NCBI GenBank assembly: GCA_039619475.1
Contig: CM077115.1
Location: forward strand, 41,292,944-41,356,943
Direction: 5' to 3'
Origin: Icerya purchasi
Lineage: Eukaryota > Arthropoda > Insecta > Hemiptera > Monophlebidae
DNA length: 64,000 nt
Part shown: positions 1-10,450 of the stretch, piece after piece
Numbering within the stretch: position 1 is the stretch's first letter
Layout of the letters: the number at the start of each line of letters is the position of its first letter
Position numbers and translations under genes: made by a program
The notes under the pieces: model-generated
Database searches by the model: none
Told to the model about the DNA's origin: nothing
Seen by the model: the letters and a program-made list of their open reading frames with translations, nothing else

Positions 1-316
1 GCATATTGGTAGAATATTAATAATCGTCGTTGTCTAGTAGGAAAAAGTTCATTTTCAAAAAATTCACGATAGAGAGTGATCTGGATCGTGTCTCCAGTCA
101 ATCGATAGCCGGTGGCGATCCGATGTAAATTCTCAAAATTGGCACATATTTCGAATTTCAATAAGACATTGCTTTTTCGTTGGTTAAAAAAAAAACAAAC
201 AATAACATCTCCGGAATTTTTTTTTTTTTTTTTTTTTTTTTATTAAAATTTTCAAACCGTGGTTAGACCCCGGGCCGTGTATAATATCTAGACTATTACG
301 GCCCGAGAGTCTCCGG

Positions 317-3300
317 TTACAGGAATGCCCCTATTCCATTGTCCCTGACGAACTGGAAGACTGCACTTTGGTTCGCTTCTGAGTTTGAGAGAACATGGCT
401 GAGGTTATCAAATCCGTGTCTCGTTCTGGAGGATTGGAATGCAGGGCAGTTTATGAGAATGTGCTCAACCGCCGGTGGCTCTTGTGCGCGACAGAAAGGA
501 CACGTGGTTGGAGGGTGAGCGCCTTCCAACAGGTAGTCGTGGGATAGTCGCGTGTGGCCCAGGCGTAAACGGTTGAGCGCGCGATGATAAACTCGTAAGG
601 TCCCCTGGGGGGGGCCACCATGGCTCTACGGATTTCTTTATATTCTGGAGGTGGGATGGGGTGGAGATGTGTTCTTGTTTCCACTGTTCCATTATTTGTA
701 TTTTTACAGCTTCTGATATTTGAGAGGGCCCAAGTATGCTTTGCGGACTGGGAGCTGTAATGGTTGATTGAGCTGCTGTGTTAACCCTTTCATTTCCTGG
801 GATTCCCGCGTGACTTGGGACCCACAACACTACTAGCTTATATCCCTTCGATTGTAGCCCCATGATGGGTGCCAAGACGTGGTTTATTAACCCCCTCCCC
901 GGGGCTCCCCCTCCTAACATCTTAGCCGCCACTAATGAATCTGTTATCAATAGGATGTCATGAATTGGCTCTGTGGACGCCAGGATCATTTCCAGACATA
1001 AGCGTATTGCATATAATTCGGCATCTAGGATTGAGCAGTAATCGTTCAGACGGATGGTTGTCATTGCTCCCTTCACTTCGAAAGCGCACGCAGTTGGTGA
1101 CATCCCCTCGACGGGTGCTGCTTTGGCCCCATCTGTATAACATTGGATAGCGTTGCTGTACTGTCTTATTGTTTCGCACGCGTCTTGAGTAAGTTGCTCT
1201 GACATGCCGTAGGACTTATACTTTTGCAGAACCGATAGGTTAACTGCTACAGGCTCAAGTTGCCACAGATGTAACGAGCCAGTAGCTGCTGCCTGGCACT
1301 CTGTGGAGTCGTTGACATTGACATTCTGAAGTAGCTTGGTGAGAATTGGTAGTGGATCGTTAGTGAACGCTGCGAGTAAGGGGGTTTCGGGATGGATATA
1401 AGGCAGCTTTAGGAATGGAATATTGCACCGCAGGGTATGCAGGGAGCGATAGAATTTCAGCGGGGGAGAGCCCGTTAGTGCACAGATACTCCTACACGGT
1501 GTTGTATAATGGGCTCCGGTGATGATTCGTAGTGCAGAGTGGTGAATTGCGTCCAGTTTTTTCAGGTTACTTAGAGACGCTGAGGAGTACACCTGGCAGC
1601 CATAATTTATTTTACTTAGGATCAAGGCTTTGTAAACATTAGAGATTAATTTGGGATGAATATTGAGTTGGGGATTGGAGAGGTATCGGATTATTGACAG
1701 TAACTTTATACATTCGGATTTTAGCTTATTAATGTGTAGGCGCCAAGTTAATCTGCTATCAAACTCCAGGCCTAGGAACCTGGCTGAAATACAGTTCGGA
1801 ATTATGGTGTTGTTTATTTGGAAAGGGCATCCTGTTGGTCACAGGCCGTCCCCTATAGAAATCGACACATACCGTCTTTGCGGAGGAAAAGTTTAGACCA
1901 TTGACTTCTGACCATTTTTGGAGTTTGGAGATAGTTTTCTGAAGGATTGTGTGAGATATGTGTGGATCACGAGACGCTAGGGAAATGCTAAGGTCGTCAA
2001 TGAAGAGCCGGGCCGTTACTGGTGGCTGAACACAATCAGCAATGTCATTGATGTACATTATGAACAAGGTTACGCTAAGCGCAGAGCCTTGAGGTATGCC
2101 GTTCTCGATGCTCATTGCATCAGAGACTTGAGAGTCGATTCTGACCCGTATAGTTCGGTCTGACAAGTAGTTTTGAATGAATCTTATCATTCTACCTGTC
2201 ACCTGCCATCTTCGTAGTTTGTTTATTAGGCCTTGCCGCCATAGGCGGTCATAGGCTTTTTCAATATCGAAGAATATGGTTATCAGGTGCTGACGACTTT
2301 TGAACGCAGATAAAATCTGTCTTTGAAGGCTCACCAGATGATTCGACGTTGATTTAGCCTTACGGCCTCCGGCTTGTATTGTGGAGAGGATATTTTTGGA
2401 TTCACAAAAGGAGAGGAGACGTCTGTTGACCATTTTATCCAGGGTTTTGGATAAGGTACTCATCAGTGAGATAGGACGGTAGCTACTGGGTAGTGAAGGA
2501 TCCTTATTCTGTTTTAAAATCGGAATAACGATTGCCCCTTTCCATGAGATCGGAATGTTACCTTGTTCCCAGATCTGGTTATAGATGTTTAGCAGATATA
2601 GCCTTGCCGCCGTGGGAAGGAGCTTTAGCATGAAAGGATGGATGGAATCTGCGCCAGGTGCACTTGCCTTCAGCTTATTGTCTAAGACAAAATTTAACTC
2701 GGACAAGGAGAACGCTCGATCGTACCGATCCATGCTGTTGGGTGGTAGGAGAGGAATGACATCTTTCTTATTTGCGTGGGACAAAAAGGATGATGAGTAG
2801 GAATTGGTTGAGGAAGCATCGGAGAAATGCTTTGCTAGTATGGACGCAACTGATGCCGTATCTGATATGATGTTGTTATTGGACTTGATATAGATTGGGG
2901 TTGATGGCCGCTGTCTTCCGTTAAGGGATTTTATTTTCCGCCAGGTAGACGCACTGGTCGACGCGTCATTAATTGACGACATGAAGGAAAGCCAGGCTTC
3001 ATGTTTTTTCGCCCTGATAATGTGACGGGCTAAAGATCTATGCTTCTTAAATTCTATTAGATCCTGGTCAGCTTTTGTCGATTTATACTTTCTTAAGGCT
3101 CGCTTCCTGTTCGTTATTGCCTCTCTCACTTCGTCACACCACCAGGGGACCCTGCGTGGGTGCACAGCCGCGGATGACTTCGGGATTGTTGCTACTGCTG
3201 CTCTGAATAGAGCCTGTGTAAATGTCTTTAAGTTCTCTTCAATAGATGGGCCGGGCTCAGAATTTATGACTAGGCTCTCCTTGTAGCCTTTCCAGTCCGC

Positions 3301-4047
3301 TTTGTGAAACATGTACCTTTGCACGGTCGATTGATTTCGAGGAGCCGACCGACAACTACCTATGTCAGGTGAAATTATAATGGGAAAGTGGTCACTGGAG
3401 TGGAGGTCATCCAAGACGCGAGACGAAATTATTGGGTAAAGTGCGGTGGTGCAGAGGGCTAGGTCAATTGTTGAAAACGTCTTCGCCGTGGAGTCGAAAT
3501 GAGTAGGACCTTTTAACGAAAGGAGAGCATAGTCGTTACTGACGAGAATATCCGTTATGACCGAGCCATGGTGATTTGTTGAAGCTGATCCCCAAATCGG
3601 GGAGTGGGCATTAAAATCTCCTAGAATTATTGACGGGGAGGTCAGCTGATTTATGGTAGCGCATAGCTGTGGGTAGCTGACGTTGCTGCAAGGGGGTAAA
3701 TAGAAATTGCATATGGATATTGCACTACCAGAAAATCCGGGTATTAAGACAGATATCGCCAGTGCTTGAAGATGCGTCGTTATCGTTATCAAATGAGCTG
3801 GGATTGAGACATGCACGAGCGTTGCCACGCCCCCGCAAGCTCGGTCACCCAAAGTGTAGTCTCTCTGGAAGGTGATATAGTTGGGAAAAATAGGGTCTAG
3901 GGGGGAAGTCAGATGTGTTTCTTGCAAACAGATAACCGCAGGGTTGTGGGTTGCAATTAGATATTCTAGTTCCGTTTTATTGTTGTGGAGGCCTCTGCAG
4001 TTCCACTGGAGTATGGTGCACTTACTTCGCATTCCTGAAGACATCAT
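317..4047 (-). pseudogene. ORF2 polyprotein: endonuclease, reverse transcriptase, RNase H (two frameshifts)
   Basis: The first ATG is at 4047; longer readings use a GTG. The apurinic-type endonuclease comes first, with QWNCRGL, CLQET, GDFNAHSPIWG, STIDLAL and SSDHFPI. The RT follows, with YRPISL, FFDIEKAYDRLW, IPQGSALSVTLF and the catalytic box FIDD. The first frameshift is near 1826-1860, just after the RT palm, and the next frame continues to 1625 and beyond. RNase H follows with TDGAK, LDAELYAI, TDSLVAAK and WVPSHAGIPGN. The second frameshift is at a G8 run at about 609-616. The last frame (to 317) holds RLRLGHTRLSHD and a Cys-x2-Cys-x9-His-x4-Cys motif, typical of the C-terminus of this class. 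The protein would nick the target and copy the element RNA. A homopolymer sequencing error could explain the second shift. Confidence 0.9.
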
Positions 4048-4102
4048 TTGAATTCTTATCACCCCGTGATCGTGCCTTGTATGCGGATTGCTGAACCCCC
4101 CA

Positions 4103-5920
4103 TTAGTTAGTCTGGGAACTGCGATCGTCGTCTGTTGTGTTCTCCGATTCAGAGGGTGTAAGTTTCAAATTCTTTATAATACGCGAGCATCTATTTTTGA
4201 CGCTCCTACTCCCAAGGAATGGCTTTACCTGGGATAACATGTGCAATAATCCGTCTGTGTCCCGTGTGAATTGTTGGGCGTACTTAAGATAACTGGACGA
4301 TGTGCTGATACGCTTTATGAACTTTTGGAAGTCGTTGTAATTGAGAATGAAGGGCACTTGGTTTTCTTCGAAAAGATGTTTTGCTCCTGCTACGATTTCC
4401 TCAATATCTGCTCTCTTCTTTTGCGCCGTTGGTCCTTCAGCTGTTTCTGTGTGCGCATCAGCGGGTAGGTGTTCCATTGGTACTTCTGTGTTGGCTGTGT
4501 CAGCAGTCTGTACTGGGCGTCCCTCAGAGTTGTAATTGTGGTTGTCTAGAATGATCCGTTTTGGAATAGAATGTGTAGGATATGTAGGCTCTTCTGCTCC
4601 TGCTTGACATTCAGGAGTTTTGGGATGCGGCCGTTTGAAGAGTGGGTTTGCTCTCTCGCTGTCCTCCTGTTGGCAGTTGGTTTGGTTCGCTGGGGTAATG
4701 ATTTGGTGATCCGGCCGCTGTCCCGGTGCTTGGTGAGGACCAGTCATGCCTATCCGGCTTGTTATGGGGTCACTTGTTTGTTGTTTTTGGATATCGTGAG
4801 GAGGGGGATTCTCTTTTTGTGTATCTTGATGGGGCCTATTTTCGGAGGGATCGATAGGCACCTCCGGAAGAGGGCTTTCTGTTTGAACTACACTAGGGGG
4901 GTCTGTGTCCTTATTGCATGCAGGGCACATATGGTTCTCCAAGAGGACGAAAATTCGGTGATCTCTTCCGTTATAGCTTATCAGAAATGACTCCGGTATG
5001 TTTGTACAGTTGGTGTGTTCGATGTGAAGCTGTCGTCGCCAGCTTAAGACGTGACCAAATTCAGCATCCATCGGATTTACCCGGAGGATTGCTATCTGTG
5101 ACAGGGGTTTTATTGCCAGGTTACTGCTCAAGTACTGCAAAAGTTTGTCATTCGGAATGGTGGGGGATACATTTGACAACACCAACTTATTTGTTGGGTT
5201 CCGTAATCTACGCGCGGCGACTGGTTTCCCTCCGAGATAAATCGTTGCCCCTTTGGCAAACAGCAAGTTAGTTACTTCGGTGGAACTTAAGAACATCATT
5301 ACCCTGTCTTGGCTGATTCTTGATCCGGCCAGAATATTTGATGCGCTACCTATCTGCTCCTTCAGCGCTACTAAATACTCTCTTATGGTGTGTGGAGCGA
5401 TGTATGGGAATATGATTCCCTGCTCGTCAGTTATTGGTTGAACATTCGTTATTGGGACTATTCTTTTAGCAGCAAGAAATGGTGTCCTGTTTGTCGATTT
5501 TAACTTTTCCGAGAAGGATGATAAGAGCGGCTCTGTTTTGCCGGGCTGAGAAATATCACGCGATATGCCGGGTAGTGCTGGGAATTGGTCGTTATCAATT
5601 ATCGGCGTGTCGCTTTCGGAAAGATCGAGAGATAACGGGCTGTTCGTATTGTTATCAGTAGTAGATGCAGCTGTACCTGAATTCGGGGCTGACTGCGGCA
5701 GTGTGTTAGTGGTGGCGGTCGGTTGTACGTGTTGAGTTAAATTAACAACGTTCGTCTTACCTGCATTGCTGCTGTTAATGATGTTACGGGTAGTTTTTGT
5801 CGCACCGGTCGCATTGTCGAAGCGTCGTAGCGGTGGTGATGACGAGGGGCTGGTTGCGTTGAGGCTGCGCGCTGTGCTGCCTTGTGCGCGTGCGTGGGGA
5901 AGTTTCTTAGTCGCCGACAT
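4103..5920 (-). CDS. ORF1, Gag-like RNA-binding protein of the non-LTR element
   Basis: This open frame of about 605 codons lies directly upstream of ORF2, 55 bp away. The start is the ATG at 5920 (MSATKKL); a longer reading would begin at a TTG. The N-terminal third is low-complexity, rich in Thr, Asn and Ser. The middle (KLVLSNVSPTIPND to SWRRQLHIE) matches the ORF1 relic at 6429-7740 in order and motif. After it comes CPAC, the first half of a CCHC zinc knuckle, but the His and last Cys are absent; the related copy has the complete CFRCHQKNHRAEDC. The C-terminal third is acidic and proline-rich. ORF1 proteins of this class bind element RNA in ribonucleoprotein particles. The frame is intact, but the incomplete knuckle makes function doubtful. 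Confidence 0.8.
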   Translation of the reverse strand: MSATKKLPHARAQGSTARSLNATSPSSSPPLRRFDNATGATKTTRNIINSSNAGKTNVVNLTQHVQPTATTNTLPQSAPNSGTAASTTDNNTNSPLSLDLSESDTPIIDNDQFPALPGISRDISQPGKTEPLLSSFSEKLKSTNRTPFLAAKRIVPITNVQPITDEQGIIFPYIAPHTIREYLVALKEQIGSASNILAGSRISQDRVMMFLSSTEVTNLLFAKGATIYLGGKPVAARRLRNPTNKLVLSNVSPTIPNDKLLQYLSSNLAIKPLSQIAILRVNPMDAEFGHVLSWRRQLHIEHTNCTNIPESFLISYNGRDHRIFVLLENHMCPACNKDTDPPSVVQTESPLPEVPIDPSENRPHQDTQKENPPPHDIQKQQTSDPITSRIGMTGPHQAPGQRPDHQIITPANQTNCQQEDSERANPLFKRPHPKTPECQAGAEEPTYPTHSIPKRIILDNHNYNSEGRPVQTADTANTEVPMEHLPADAHTETAEGPTAQKKRADIEEIVAGAKHLFEENQVPFILNYNDFQKFIKRISTSSSYLKYAQQFTRDTDGLLHMLSQVKPFLGSRSVKNRCSRIIKNLKLTPSESENTTDDDRSSQTN

Positions 5921-6428
5921 GAATCGGCACAAGAACGATAATTACGATAATATACACACTATAAATTATTTAAACGCGATAAACACAGAACTACTTTACA
6001 TGAATAATCTCCGGAATGAATAAATTTCTAAAGAATATTCGAGATGCGAATGAGTTTTTATAGGAAGAAGAGGAAAATTGAAATCGAAATATAGCGTTTA
6101 ATGTTTTTACCTGAAAAAGGCAGTTCAAAATAAAGAAATCGTCTTTTTTTTTTTTTTTAAGCATAAAATATGGAGAATAATGTGACAAAATAGTTGATTT
6201 TTAGCAAGAAAAAAATTCAAATATAATTCTAAAAATTGTATAACTGGCGTTTAAATGAACAGTCGCGAGCTCTCGCGTTAAATTGCCGCTTTCCACGTGT
6301 TGTTAGAATCCAGTTAGTGTATGTATTAATTTTACCCTTTTTCTGTTCTTTTGTTTTCCTAAAAATCTGCCTACTATCGAAGTCGGATTTTCTTATTTAT
6401 TAAATAGACGAGTGTAGCTCATCGAACA

Positions 6429-7740
6429 ATGTCAGTCCCCCTCCTTAGCGGCCACCAATTAACATGTCTATTGATAATGCCACCTACGTACGCTACGAAA
6501 ACCCGAAGTAAAATTAACCCGTTGACCTCATTCGCCCTTCCTACCGATAAACACGAATTGGTTTTCAACTTATTGCAATTATGGACCTCGTTAAAAGGAC
6601 CGCAAAATATTATTACTCGTGCCAAGGTAAGCGAACATCGAATTATTCTACACTTAAAGACTCCGGAACTGGTAGAAGAATTCATGAACAAACATGGAGG
6701 TTTTACTATTGAATCGAACTTCATCAAATTTAGAAGGTTGATCAGTCCAACGCAAAAAATCGTTTTCTCTCACGTAAATCCAACCATACCGAATGAAATT
6801 CTTGAGGATTATATCGAAAATATACTAAAACTGAACATGACATCTAATATTTCCTTCCTCCGTTTGAATTCGCACGATCTATTATTTGGCCATAACCTGG
6901 CGTAGACGATTTTATACTAACACAGAGATTAACGAAGATTCGATGCCTGGATCATTTCCCATTGAATATAAGGACCAAAAACACAGAATTTTCATAACTT
7001 TCGATGAACTTAGGTGCTTTCGATGTCATCAAAAAAATCACCGAGCTGAAGACTGTCCGAACTACAATAATGTAATTGAACAAGAGATTGGTATACCAAG
7101 TGTCGATAATACTATACAAGAAAAGACAAAAACAGAGTTCCTGCCACTCCCCTTCCGAAAAAATGTTCCCCAATGAAAACCAAATTAAATGTTCTCAAAC
7201 GATAAATAAAGCTTCAAATGACTCTCCGAAAATAACTAAAATTTCATCAAAACGTTCTATACATTTCGCAAGTTCCTCCTTATGCTCAAAATCAGATATA
7301 AACTTACAAAAACCGAAAGAATCCAAACTCGTCGATAAAAACGAAAACAAAAATATGATGAAAAAAGCATCTACAGATCAAGAAAATGAGACCGGAAGTG
7401 ACATCGAAGAATCACTGCAATCGCAAGTTGATACTCTAACATCAATAAAGGAAACCTTCGCTTCTCTTCGAGGAAGTGTGTCGGAATTGCCGTGACAAAT
7501 ATATCTTGTCCTTAGACAATCTTAGTATTTTTGCAGATATGTATAAAATAGTCAAGCTGCAACTATCGCAAAAGAGTTTACACCTGACCTCAAAGGCCTA
7601 GCCTTCACGCTCAGAGATAATCATAAATTTGTATAAAACTCGAAGATGAAAAATAAATTCACTCAAATTATTCGACATCTAGAAGACGAGTTAAATGCTC
7701 AATCTCCGATTATCATAATTTATTCTTAAATCTGATAATT
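6429..7740 (+). pseudogene. ORF1 relic with complete CCHC knuckle
   Basis: The frame begins at an ATG at 6429 and is open to 6905. It then shifts at about 6895-6900 inside the motif FGH..WRRRF, and shifts again near 7150 into a frame that runs to 7495. Degenerate C-terminal sequence (EFTPDLKGL, FTQIIRHLEDELN) continues to about 7740. The middle part, KIVFSHVNPTIPNEILED and WRRRFYTNTEI, aligns with ORF1 of the element at 218-6006. The zinc knuckle CFRCHQKNHRAEDC (Cys-x2-Cys-x4-His-x4-Cys) is complete here. The protein would have bound element RNA. At least two frameshifts make this a pseudogene. Confidence 0.8.
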
Positions 7741-7747
7741 CGATCAT

Positions 7748-8104
7748 GAACTAAAATATTATCATTACTTGGAATAGTAACGGAGTCTTCCTCCACTACG
7801 ACAACCTTAAAAACTCCTAATCTCTCAATACATGCTTTGCCTACAAGAGACGCGTCTGAAAACAGATCAAAACTTCTCCTTACTATCCCAAAGCTACCGC
7901 AGCTTCAGCTCAAAGTAAAGTTATATTAGCCCTTTCAAAAAATTAATCTTCAAACAAACCTTCAAATAATCGCCGCAAAACTTTTCACAAAAAACCCTGC
8001 AACAATCTGCTCTGTTTATCTGCCACCTGGGGAAAACGTTTCGGAAGATCATCTTACAAGCCTGATTCAGTTCCCGCCAAAGACACGTATTTTTTTGTGG
8101 AGAT
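7748..8104 (+). pseudogene. ORF2 endonuclease fragment
   Basis: Read in shifting frames, the segment gives IITWNSNGVFLHYDNLK near 7755, then the region usually holding LQETRLK near 7840. Later it gives SVYLPPGENVSEDHLTSLIQ (about 8010-8070) and IFLCGDF (about 8088-8108). These are the N-terminal and middle motifs of the endonuclease domain of I/R1-type ORF2 proteins. Stops and frameshifts are frequent. The domain is cut off after GDF, exactly where UGT-flank homology begins. Confidence 0.65.
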
Positions 8105-8586
8105 TTCAAAGACAAAGTTCTTGCCGCAATTACCGTGGTGTCGTATTTGTTTGGGCATGGTAATCTATTTTTAGAGAACATATTAATACACAATTCGCAT
8201 TTCACGCATTCCTCGCAGCAATCAGTAGCAGGCCAAATGATGTAACAAAGCACGCCATTGAAAGATATTAGAAAAATGGTGAATTTTTCGTTGTCACAAA
8301 TTTCGCGCGTTAAATTACGCACTGAACATTAGTTCTTTCATCATATCTGAAGCTAGATGACGTAATGGAGACAACGGGGAAGATAATTAACTTCGAATTG
8401 ACAATGGAAACTACAAGTGGGCATCAGCCGACACTAGCGCTTCCGCTCGTCCATCGTACTTTAGGGCGATATCGTGATTGCGCGCTATGTTGCCTACCGG
8501 TTTGATAACATCGTCTGTGTGAGCAAGATGATGAAATACCTGGTGCCGCTTACTCTATGAGCAATTCTAACGTGTTGCGGTCGGTT
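8105..8586 (+). promoter_or_regulatory. Orphan copy of the UGT D-G type 5' flank (exon missing)
   Basis: About 480 bp align end to end with the upstream regions of UGT first exons D, E, F and G. Shared landmarks, in order, are GTTCTTGCCGC, GGCATGGTAATC, AGAGAACATATTA, CGCATTTCAC, GCCATTGAAAGATATTAG, ACTAGCGCT, GATATCGTGATTGCGCGC, GATAACATCGTC and GTGTTGCGGTCGGTT. Homology breaks off at 8586, about 25-30 bp before the place where the ATG would lie. From there an RT fragment follows. It is the flank of a lost or destroyed first exon, 37 kb upstream of the nearest intact relative. Confidence 0.8.
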
Positions 8587-8875
8587 ATTTTTGATATTTC
8601 AAAGGCATTCGATACACTGTATGGCGCAATAAAACACTTCAGACTCTGCGTGATTTAAATTTCCGAGGTAATTTACCTAAATTTATCCGAGAATTTTCGT
8701 TCAACGGCAGTTTGCTGTTCGTGCTGGCGGAGGAGCAACCCGGAAGAAAATTCGAATTACAGAATGGCGTTCGTCCAGGAATCGGTGTTTAGTCCCGTGC
8801 TTTTCAACCTAATTATATATGCAACATAGTCGAGGAAATTCAAGAGCACCAGTCAGTTGTATACGAAGATTAAGT
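8587..8875 (+). pseudogene. Reverse transcriptase fragment
   Basis: The fragment begins directly at the break in the UGT flank with IFDISKAFDTL (RT motif with the first catalytic Asp). It continues in shifted frames with LRDLNFRGNLPKFI and ELQNGVRPGIGVS (the usual PQGS box, degraded), then PVLFNLI and IVEEIQEHQSVVYED, where YxDD is expected. The non-LTR type is clear, but its motif wording differs from the EKAYDRLW elements nearby, so it may be a different family. The frame is broken. Confidence 0.65.
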
Positions 8876-10110
8876 CAGAAGAATGATCAGGGAGCGCAGA
8901 TAACCTAAAAGGCTAGGAAAGGCATTTTGAGCAACGAAAATGATTGGTTGTAGGATCGTAATTAGCCGTCCTGTGAATATCAAGCAGAAGGAAGAAAGAA
9001 GAATAGATTTTGTCAAGTTAAAATCTGGAAGGATAAAAGTATTCTAATAATGGGAGGATAATCAGTCGCAAATAATGTAATTAAAAAGTTTATGTTCTTC
9101 CACCGCTTCGTCTGCCCTGGTTTTCTTTGTCCAAAACACCTTAAAAGACCTCACTCTGTTCTGCTTCTCTAATCTAAAACGATGTCCTGGATGCGAGTTG
9201 CAGAAATTGTAATGCTTTTTTAATTGTGTGACTGACAATCAACGGCTTCTGCTGTAAAATATATATTTCTATGAACTCATTGATGGTTTCCTAATCGACT
9301 ATTATATATGTACTTGATTTTTTTCTTTTCTTCACTACTTCATACAATTTAGCATTGTATTTAATTTCAGAAAAAGATGTTCTAATAAAGTCGGTTGTCG
9401 ACGATTTGTCGAAATTTTCAGTATTTCTTATATATTTTTTGTCGCATTATTCAAGCAGAGAACCCATTTGGTAGCGCAACGAATACGGAAAACATAAAAG
9501 ATAATACCTGTCTTCATTTGTTGCGAAATTTAAAGTGCCGTTTTATGTCCAGCATAATTTTTAACTTTGAACGCTGATAAACAAAAAAATTCAAAGTATT
9601 CAGGTTACCCGTAAACGTAAAATGTTCAGAAATACGTGGCGATAATTGTTTGCACAAAGCCTTCAGAAACACTACTGGTTTTTGTTTCCTCCGCAAAAAA
9701 AAATAAATGTTAAAAAATGATTTATTTATTAAATCGATAGCAATAAGAAACGCAAAAGCAAAAAATCAAAAATAATCATATTGCTTTCGGCTACTTATCG
9801 GGTCATATGCAACCGGATAATACTAGCGGAATTAGGTAAGGTGTACTTGCTGTTCAAGAAGAGAAAGAGGGGTTGGTCGATGTGAGTTGAGTCTTGTGAG
9901 AGAATTTCAGAAATAAAAGAGACCCAGGAATGATGTGTTTGGTGTTGATACTAGGATGTGAGCAATGTTGAGAGGATGGAAGAAATAGACAGGGAGGTAA
10001 TTTCGGGTAGGAAGAAAACACTCCCGGCTGCCTGTCGTTGTAATGGATTCCGAGTGCGGCTAACTGGAATAACTGAGATAGTCTGAATTTTTAAGTTATC
10101 TCGAGTGAGG
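8876..10110. other. No gene seen; probable decayed retroelement DNA
   Basis: About 1.2 kb of purine-rich and AT-rich sequence without an ORF of interest. The part from about 9820 to 10110 lies next to the minus-strand RT relic and may be its decayed 3' continuation, but no motif is convincing. Confidence 0.4.
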
Positions 10111-10111
10111 A

Positions 10112-10450
10112 TCAGAAGAAGTTAACACTTTTAAAGCATTCTAGGATACCGAAGAGTTCGGCAGTAAAGATACGAGTTTTTAAGACGTCGATACGGATTT
10201 TTTTAACAATTTGATATGGTCGCTCCATGACGGTTTCGTGATGAATATAAGGCCTAGACAGAGTTTTCGAATGAGAGCTGATGAATTCACGAACAATTTT
10301 GAATTTTGGGAGCCTGATTGGTTTTGTATGTTCGATAAAAATCGACACCTGTCGTTCGTTTTTGCGGCCGAAAATTTGAAGCCAATTTTGTTAATTAGTT
10401 TCCGCATTAGCCTTTCGGCTGGAATCGGAGAGGAGGAATTGAAGTACAAA
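10112..10450 (-). pseudogene. RT C-terminal (thumb) relic
   Basis: Two overlapping minus-strand frames together give a typical segment after the RT palm: GFKFSAAKTN, then in the other frame FLSNIQ and KPIRLPKFKI, and LGLIFITKPSWSDHIKLLKK. This matches the order NGL(K)FSAAKT...FLGLIFDxKLTWxxHI seen in ORF2 of the elements at 218-6006 and 20.9-23.4 kb. Several frameshifts and stops are present. Confidence 0.6.

Larger units (their letters stand above)
218..6006 (-). mobile_element. Non-LTR retrotransposon, RNase H-bearing (I/R1-like), nearly full length
   Basis: The element reads on the minus strand: 5' end near 6006, ORF1, ORF2, and a 3' poly(A) tail that appears as the T run at about 218-241. 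The 11-bp sequence ATCTCCGGAAT occurs at 207-217 next to the tail and again at 6007-6017 next to the 5' end, so it is the target-site duplication and fixes both ends. The length (5.8 kb), the two-ORF layout and the endonuclease-RT-RNase H order fit the I/R1 group of non-LTR elements; the exact clade is not settled. The intact duplication and long ORFs indicate a fairly recent insertion, but ORF2 is frameshifted, so this copy is probably not autonomous. Confidence 0.9.
6245..8104 (+). mobile_element. Degraded non-LTR retrotransposon, 5' part only
   Basis: This is a relative of the 218-6006 element in opposite orientation. A GC-richer stretch from about 6245 to 6428 probably is the 5' leader. 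ORF1 (6429-about 7740) and the start of the ORF2 endonuclease (about 7748-8104) follow with several frameshifts and stops. The sequence stops in the middle of the endonuclease, where it meets a copy of the UGT 5' flank. The left boundary is approximate and no target-site duplication was found. Confidence 0.7.

Noticed and set aside
4571..5271. Plus-strand open frames across ORF1 of the retroelement
   Set aside because: Antisense shadows of the minus-strand ORF1.
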